In this document: positions 59,082 to 64,000 of the stretch, piece by piece
How positions within the stretch are numbered: the stretch's first letter is position 1
How the letters are laid out: each line of letters starts with the position of its first letter
From: Stentor coeruleus
Taxonomy: Eukaryota > Ciliophora > Heterotrichea > Heterotrichida > Stentoridae
Assembly: GCA_001970955.1 (NCBI GenBank)
Contig: MPUH01000336.1
Coordinates: 1 to 64,000, forward strand
Reading direction: 5' to 3'
Length of the DNA: 64,000 nucleotides
Made by a program: the position numbers and the translations under genes
The notes under the pieces: generated by a model
What the model saw: the letters and a program-made list of their open reading frames with translations, nothing else
Databases searched by the model: none
Told to the model about the DNA's origin: nothing

Positions 59082-60113
59082 TGTTATATATTTATATATT
59101 CTGATGGAAATTAGGCATATCTAGAATGGTATTAACAGAATTTATATAGAATTATCGTTAGGAAAAATAAGAAAGAAAGGAGAATAGGTTAAAGAAAATT
59201 TGGTTTTGTGGAATTGGGGTAGAGTGATTGGAATTATCCCAGAAATGGGATTTGTTTTTTTGGATAAAGGAGGGGGGTAGGGTTTTTATATGAGTTTGGG
59301 GTTTTGTAAGGTGTAGTGTGAAGATCATAAGGATGATAATGAAGATTGATGAAAAATGTGTTGAAATTTTTTAATGGGCTTTTATTATGATAAACTTTTA
59401 TAGATTGATGGTATGTAAGAAAGAATATTTGAAGGTTTGCTTTATTTTTTGGTATTTTTATCTCTTCCCTAATTTGTAATCAAAATTTAAAGTGCTTTAT
59501 ATATGGTTTCTAAATCGAAGTTAATGAATATGAAGATGCTCTCAGAAAAATCAAACCAAATCCTTTCACTAAAAAATCACTTCTAACTAAGCCTTTATCT
59601 TGGATTTTTTACATATAAAATCAAAGGTCAGTCCTCAAAAATTGACCCACACAAAACCATATCTTGCCGAACAGCTAAAAACCAAAATTCCTAAAATTCT
59701 TTGGATTATTAAACAACTATATAGAAAAAAATAAGAAACTGCAATTAAATTTGATGACCTTAAAAGTTCAGCATTGAAATCTCAAAGCCTGCCTATAACT
59801 CAAATACCAAGCTATAACAAGCATATTAAAAAACCATTCATAACAAAAAAAATATTTATCCTTTTAAAACTAGCAAAACACCATAAAAAGCATCCATATA
59901 TAAACACAAAATAATAACCTCTAATATTTTAATAACTAAAAAATACTAAAACTCTAAAACCCATATAAAAGCACAAGCTTTAAACACAAAAGCACATTCT
60001 TGCATCTAAACCCCCATAAAAAAAAAACCACTCTAAATCTTACCCTAATTCCTTAAACTAAATCATACCTAAGCAACTTCTGGCATATTTGGAATATTAT
60101 AATTTAATATAAA
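59082..60113. other. 1.0-kb divergent intergenic region
   Basis: Between two starts facing away from each other. G-rich and C-poor to about 59460, then C-rich and G-poor to 60113: two 5' flanks. AACTCTAAAACCCAT-like runs are composition, not telomere repeats. No gene seen. Confidence 0.58.
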
Positions 60114-60476
60114 ATGCCTCCAAAAAAACAGCAAGAGCTTCAAATAACAATTCGGTCCCAAGACCAATTTTACGAAATCCTTAATGGCAAAAAGCTTAGC
60201 ATTGTGGATATTCATTTAACTTGGTGTGGACCATGTACATTACTAAGCTCAACTTTCCGAAGTATCGCTATGAAAATCGAAGAATGGGATAGCAGGCTTC
60301 AGTTCTTAGTCGTAGATTCAAGTATAGTCCCTGATATATCCCATCATCAGAACTCTTGTAAGCCCAAATTCTTATTTTATCTAGGGCAAAAACTCATTGG
60401 TGAGGTAAGTGGGGTTAACGTCCCAAAGCTCCAGCAAATGATAAATCGATATATTCCAGGACTTGACTCTGAATAA
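60114..60476 (+). CDS. Thioredoxin-like protein of the axonemal NME8/9 or dynein LC3/LC5 type
   Basis: A 120-residue single thioredoxin fold with intact active site WCGPC (residues 38-42) in VDIHLTWCGPCTLLSSTF. The region FLVVDSSIVPDISHHQNSCKPKFLFYLGQKLIGEVSGVNVPKLQ has the CxPxFLFY..GxxxGxNxP pattern of the thioredoxin domains of NME8/NME9 and of outer-arm dynein light chains LC3/LC5. The head MPPKKQQELQITI also matches these. As a free domain it is most like the dynein light chains. Redox activity is likely; location in the outer dynein arm is family inference. Start context TTTAATATAAAATG. Confidence 0.85.
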   Translation: MPPKKQQELQITIRSQDQFYEILNGKKLSIVDIHLTWCGPCTLLSSTFRSIAMKIEEWDSRLQFLVVDSSIVPDISHHQNSCKPKFLFYLGQKLIGEVSGVNVPKLQQMINRYIPGLDSE

Positions 60477-60598
60477 TTAGGTTAATTTAGTCCGATATAA
60501 TTTCATATAAAAAAACTACCTCTTCATACCTATCACATAAAAACCTTTATACATTTTTTAATCATAAACTAAAATTTTATATATAATTTAAGACTATA

Positions 60599-61078
60599 TT
60601 AATTAAGACTCCAACCAATAAGAAGCTTAAATGTATTACCTACTGCCTGACCACATGCTGAATAGTTTATTGCACATGATATCATTGTATTATAATCTTT
60701 ATATAATATTTCACCATTGTTGATATAGTTTTGGGTTAATATTTCAATTCCTTCTTTCGAAAATATTTTATTCAACTGATTATCTAATGATGAGAAATCG
60801 CATTTTGATACTGGGGTTAGAGTGTTAACAAGTAATTGTAAATCATTAAGAGTTGTTATGTCTTGTTGAAGGTTTTGAGTTTGAGCTGTGAAATCATTTA
60901 TAACTTTGTAGCTGTTGTTGATCATTGTTGATAATCCTTGACTACAAATATTTATAGAATCAATTTCCTAGACTCTAAAGCAAGACCTGAAAGAAAGTCT
61001 CTGATGTTTAAGGGAGTAAATTTGATCTGAGGCAAATACTCCGAAAGATAAAGATATGATGAATAGTAATTTCAACAT
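60599..61078 (-). pseudogene. Small secreted protein gene with one in-frame TAG
   Basis: Reading from the ATG at 61078, codons 1-16 give a clear signal peptide (MLKLLFIISLSFGVFA, cleavage near AS). Reading stays in one frame to a TAA at 60599 for 159 residues, except for a TAG at codon 37 (60968-60970). The C-terminal 120 residues are helical with four cysteines, like a small secreted or vacuolar protein. No 15- or 16-nt GT..AG intron covers the TAG (possible ends give 12, 14 or 19 nt and do not keep the frame). Alternatives: sequence error, recent loss of function, read-through, or translation starting at a later ATG (60925) without signal peptide. Confidence 0.5.
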
Positions 61079-61323
61079 TTTATTTATGTCAGAATATAAA
61101 TTTTTATATAAAATTGTAGTGGGATTTATGATAATTTGATGAAATTAAGAATTCTGATTTAGGAGGGTTAGATTTAATAAATAAGGAAATTTGGATTTTT
61201 GTGGAAGGGAGTAGACTGTTATAAAAAAATAACATTATGATTACTTCAGTCAATATAAAAAAAATAATATTTAATAATAAACTAGTCCAAGTTGCCCACT
61301 AACTTAAAAATTAAATACTTTAA

Positions 61324-62124
61324 TTATGAATAGCATTCAAGGTGATAAAATTTTTTGTTATACAAAAACAGCGGAAGCATAGGTGTGCCACTCAAAAAGC
61401 AAAGATGATTTTCACAAATATAGCACTTCTCCAAAAACACATTTTTTCTATCATTAATCCACTTAGCTGCCTTTAAAACACAAATTTCTATATCCATATC
61501 CATAGTCTTAAACTCTAAATCACAATAATTTGAGAACATAGAAAACAACTGGCATATATTCTGACTATCATGATCATTTCCTAAACTGTATTTAACAATA
61601 TAGCCTTGAAAGCATTCAAGTTTAATCTTGAAATTAAATATCAATTCTAAATGTACTGCATAGCTTTTTTCAATACTAGTTTCATAATATTCGAAAAAAA
61701 CAACTGATGTTACTTGCTTGTTACGAATTTTTACCTCTAAACTTGTTAGAAAATCTTTAGTTTTTGTACCTTTCTTATGTTTTTGGGTTTGAAAAAGGTT
61801 TAAAAAGCTGATGTTTTGTTTGTAAAGCAAATGGAATATTAGTCGAGAGGTTTTTGGTTTTTTATTTTTTTGTAGTGAGTATGTACCTTTTGCTAAACGC
61901 TTTGTTGGAATACGTTTTTGGTTCATGTGTATTGCAATTTGGTTGATTTTACTTTCTAGAAGTGTCTCAGTATCGATGGCTTTGTTTTGTAATTTTCTTA
62001 GTATAAGATAATCGTTGTTTTCACCAAGATTCATAATGAAGCAGCTCATGAATGCTCGTAATGTGTATGTCAACTCAATTGCTTCGCTTATAAGCGATTT
62101 CACGTTTCCATAGTTGTTATTCAT
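61324..62124 (-). CDS. MED27-like Mediator subunit candidate (266 aa)
   Basis: Residues 1-100 are helical. The C-terminal 35 residues hold a compact zinc-binding pattern CYICENHLCFL..LPLFLYNKKFYHLECYS, matching the CxxC...HxxC layout at the C-terminal end of Mediator subunit 27, together with the LP and HxxC elements. The middle region has the helical, mildly basic character of MED27. This suggests a role in RNA polymerase II transcription in the nucleus. Similarity outside the zinc knuckle is weak, so a different nuclear zinc protein is possible. Its ATG lies only 12 bp after the stop codon of the upstream same-strand gene. Confidence 0.5.
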   Translation of the reverse strand: MNNNYGNVKSLISEAIELTYTLRAFMSCFIMNLGENNDYLILRKLQNKAIDTETLLESKINQIAIHMNQKRIPTKRLAKGTYSLQKNKKPKTSRLIFHLLYKQNISFLNLFQTQKHKKGTKTKDFLTSLEVKIRNKQVTSVVFFEYYETSIEKSYAVHLELIFNFKIKLECFQGYIVKYSLGNDHDSQNICQLFSMFSNYCDLEFKTMDMDIEICVLKAAKWINDRKNVFLEKCYICENHLCFLSGTPMLPLFLYNKKFYHLECYS

Positions 62125-62136
62125 CTATAACTAAAC

Positions 62137-63033
62137 TTAAATTTCACTTTTATTAAGATATAAACTAATATCAGCTAAGCATCTGATTACTACACCATTG
62201 GCAGTCAAACAAAACAATATTGTAAAATAACTCAGGTTTCTTCTTCTAAGCATTGTTTTCTGAAATATTTTATGTTTATCAACAATTCGGAAAAGTACCA
62301 TATTAGCCAACACAAGCAATCCAGCAAACATAAACGACTCTACAGTGAACTGATAAGAAAACTGTAACCAAGACTCAATTATCCCCCCAATAATTCCAAT
62401 AATAATAAAAATCTCATAATAATAAGTAAGTTTATAGCATTTCGTAAACGCGATAATTAAAAAAAGCATGATTATTCTTGAAAAAAATATCATAAACACA
62501 TCATAATAAGACTTTAGCATACGTCCTGTGTATATACTAGCGAATAACACAAAAACCACAAGTAAGCTTATTGCTAATCCTTCATATTTATATATATGAA
62601 TACTCACATGTCTTAGGATTATTTTTCTCATGATCATAGAGGTAAGCAAAGAAATCACTAATAAAAAATAAGTTATGCTGCCTAGAATATTATAAAACGT
62701 ATCATCTTTTGGGAGAAGATTTTCTAAGCCACTAACATAAGAAAATGATGATAGGATGCTTATACAGTTAATCGATAAGATCATCAGATAAAAAAACTTT
62801 TGATTGACTTTGCTATTAATTCTTTCTTCAATAAGATACTTTATATCAGCAGGTGATGATGAATGAAGCTCTAATTGTGGTAAAGGAGATGATTCTGAAT
62901 ATAATAAAGGAATGTCAAGGGATACTTTAAGTTCTAGATATGACATATTTGATTCAGAACGAACGATTTGGCTTTCCTCATCTTCTTCTGTCCCAGGGCT
63001 GATTCCAATATAAATTTGAGGCTTTTCTTCCAT
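62137..63033 (-). CDS. Hypothetical multi-helix membrane protein (298 aa)
   Basis: Not recognised. After an acidic N-terminal tail of about 80 residues there are seven or eight hydrophobic helices, e.g. FFYLMILSINCISILSSF, ILGSITYFLLVISLLTSM, LAISLLVVFVLFASIYTG, MIFFSRIIMLFLIIAF, IFIIIGIIGGIIESW and FMFAGLLVLANMVLF. No transporter or receptor motif is visible. The open frame reaches an ATG 33 codons further up (63132), but the ATG at 63033 has the usual AAATATATG context and precedes MEEKPQIYIG, so it is preferred. The MED27-like gene begins 12 bp after its stop. Confidence 0.75.
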   Translation of the reverse strand: MEEKPQIYIGISPGTEEDEESQIVRSESNMSYLELKVSLDIPLLYSESSPLPQLELHSSSPADIKYLIEERINSKVNQKFFYLMILSINCISILSSFSYVSGLENLLPKDDTFYNILGSITYFLLVISLLTSMIMRKIILRHVSIHIYKYEGLAISLLVVFVLFASIYTGRMLKSYYDVFMIFFSRIIMLFLIIAFTKCYKLTYYYEIFIIIGIIGGIIESWLQFSYQFTVESFMFAGLLVLANMVLFRIVDKHKIFQKTMLRRRNLSYFTILFCLTANGVVIRCLADISLYLNKSEI

Positions 63034-63436
63034 ATATTTTATCAGAAATAATAAGTAAGTAAGTAAGTAGGATAGTAAATTATTAATTAAGTCTTGAAGA
63101 TTGTCAGAAAAGTATATAAAACTCCATCCCAAATCATATCTCTAAAAAAAACTCGAACAAAAAGTTTATTCAATAAAAATCACTAAAAAAATTTCTAAAA
63201 TCAAACCCAATAACATTAAATTCTATTTTCTCAAACCAATCTCATTATCCAGAAACACACTCATATCTCCAAACTTCCTGAGCATATAAATTCTACAATA
63301 AATCCACATAATCCTTTATCAAACATCTCCGAACCAAGCCTTATCTCCCTTCAAAAAATCCTCTTCTAATCCACTCTCTCACTATAACCACACTCTTCCA
63401 AACTAAAAACCCACACTTTTTAATACATAAAAAAAA
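63034..63436. other. Divergent intergenic region with TAAG microsatellite
   Basis: About 400 bases between two start codons. Holds a (TAAG)n repeat at 63052-63070. From about 63130 on, C-rich and G-poor as for the 5' flank of the last gene. Confidence 0.6.
63052..63070. repeat. TAAG microsatellite, 4.5 copies
   Basis: TAAGTAAGTAAGTAAGTAG just upstream of the membrane-protein start codon. Confidence 0.85.
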
Positions 63437-64000
63437 ATGAGAAATACTTCCAATAAATCCTCGCATACATCTCTCTCCCGGTCCCTAAAAACTCTCCCTT
63501 TCAGTCGTAAAATATCAAAACTAAGCCGTTCCACTCTAAACTCTTCAACAAAGCAATCCCTCTCCTCTCTAAACTGTACAACAAACATATCAGAACCATT
63601 ACAAAAGTTCATAAAACGACCAAAAATCTCAGCTGAATCATGGATAATCTCAACAACTAATGGTAATATAATTGATTCTCATAACAGTAACTCAATAAGA
63701 GAAATAGCAAGTCTTACAAAAATAATGACTTGTATTGTAGTTATTGAAGAAGTCTTTCGTACAAGAAGAAGTTTCCAAGAATACATCCATGTTTCTGAAT
63801 TCTCATGTAATATCATAGGGACAAAAGCAGGTTTAAAACCAACAGATTCTTTAAAAATTTGGGATTTACTTCATGCATTAATGCTCCCATCAGGTAACGA
63901 TGCAGCTTTAGTATTAGCAGAATGTATAGGTAAAAATATAGATCAAAAAGCAAACCCAATAAGTAATTTTGTAAGTAAAATGAATACCACAGCAAAATTC
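63437..64000 (+). CDS. Partial D-alanyl-D-alanine carboxypeptidase-like protein (peptidase S11), cut by window end
   Basis: An open frame of 188 codons runs from the ATG to the last base of the window. From about residue 64 it matches peptidase S11 (penicillin-binding-protein-5 type D-Ala-D-Ala carboxypeptidases): SAESWIISTTNGNIIDSHNS, then ASLTKIMT with the SxxK serine S92 and lysine K95, GTKAGLKPTDSLKIWDLLHA, and LMLPSGNDAALVLAECIG with the SxN motif S152-G153-N154. The KTG motif and the rest lie beyond the window. The first 60 residues are Ser/Arg/Lys-rich with no signal peptide, unlike bacterial members that are exported. Such enzymes act on peptidoglycan, which ciliates do not make; transfer from bacteria or a role against bacterial prey are inferences. 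Confidence 0.85.
   Translation, partial: MRNTSNKSSHTSLSRSLKTLPFSRKISKLSRSTLNSSTKQSLSSLNCTTNISEPLQKFIKRPKISAESWIISTTNGNIIDSHNSNSIREIASLTKIMTCIVVIEEVFRTRRSFQEYIHVSEFSCNIIGTKAGLKPTDSLKIWDLLHALMLPSGNDAALVLAECIGKNIDQKANPISNFVSKMNTTAKF

Noticed and set aside
1-64000. Reassigned stop codon (UGA or UAA/UAG as sense), common in ciliates
   Set aside because: Conserved proteins end at all three stops near the expected family lengths, tryptophan is TGG and no conserved region has in-frame TGA. The lone TAG at 60968 is in an unrecognised gene.
1-64000. Mobile elements, integrated viruses, CRISPR arrays, rRNA
   Set aside because: No terminal repeats, transposase, reverse transcriptase, capsid-like genes, repeat-spacer arrays or rRNA signatures were seen; all long direct repeats are scaffold joins at Ns.

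Overview
The window looks like somatic (macronuclear) DNA of a heterotrichous ciliate, most likely Stentor or a close relative. Four things point there. It is AT-rich with very dense genes on both strands. All seven spliceosomal introns that could be proved by reading frame are exactly 15 nt long. TAA, TAG and TGA all act as stops and tryptophan is TGG, so the code is standard, which argues against Blepharisma and most other ciliates. Many gene products are axonemal or membrane-traffic proteins typical of ciliates. No integrated virus, transposon, CRISPR array or rRNA was recognised.

Layout. 0-10 kb: an SLC18B1-like transporter, a small orphan, a WNK-type kinase, an iron/manganese superoxide dismutase and two orphan proteins. 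10-25 kb: the central-pair protein SPAG17/PF6, an F-BAR protein, a cyclin, an HExxH protein, a TPR-IQ protein, a SHIPPO-repeat protein and a divergent orphan pair whose start codons lie 21 bp apart. 25-36 kb: a B-box/LRR gene, an MSP-B-box-LRR chimera, a VAP protein, a small spliced orphan, tRNA-Thr(UGU), a B-box/kelch protein, an IGHMBP2-type helicase and a second VAP protein that begins with a 5-nt exon. 36-48 kb: radial-spoke protein RSPH10B, a P5B ATPase, a coiled-coil protein and WDR83/MORG1. 49-56 kb: four genes whose proteins begin MGC, MGN or MGQ with nearby cysteines (predicted myristoylation/palmitoylation), two of them an inverted pair of ankyrin-like paralogues, plus a seven-helix and a four-helix membrane protein. 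56-64 kb: an adenine-deaminase-like enzyme with an altered SDDP motif, a spliced coiled-coil protein, an axonemal-type thioredoxin, a small secreted protein broken by one in-frame TAG, a MED27-like protein, a multi-helix membrane protein and the 5' part of a bacterial-type D-Ala-D-Ala carboxypeptidase (peptidase S11) that runs off the end.

Two window-wide properties matter for reading the genes. First, every one of the eight N characters sits between two copies of the same sequence. These are scaffold joins that kept both overlapping contig ends, so the proteins that span them are too long or broken on paper only. Second, flanking DNA has a strand asymmetry: upstream flanks are G-poor and C-containing on the coding strand, downstream flanks C-poor and G-containing. 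The sign changes once between tandem or convergent genes, and this helps to place gene borders.

Functionally the genes do not form one pathway. Recurrent themes are cilium structure (SPAG17, RSPH10B, thioredoxin, SHIPPO), ER/membrane contact and trafficking (VAPs, CHMP6-like, F-BAR, P5B ATPase) and locally duplicated families (B-box, VAP, ankyrin).
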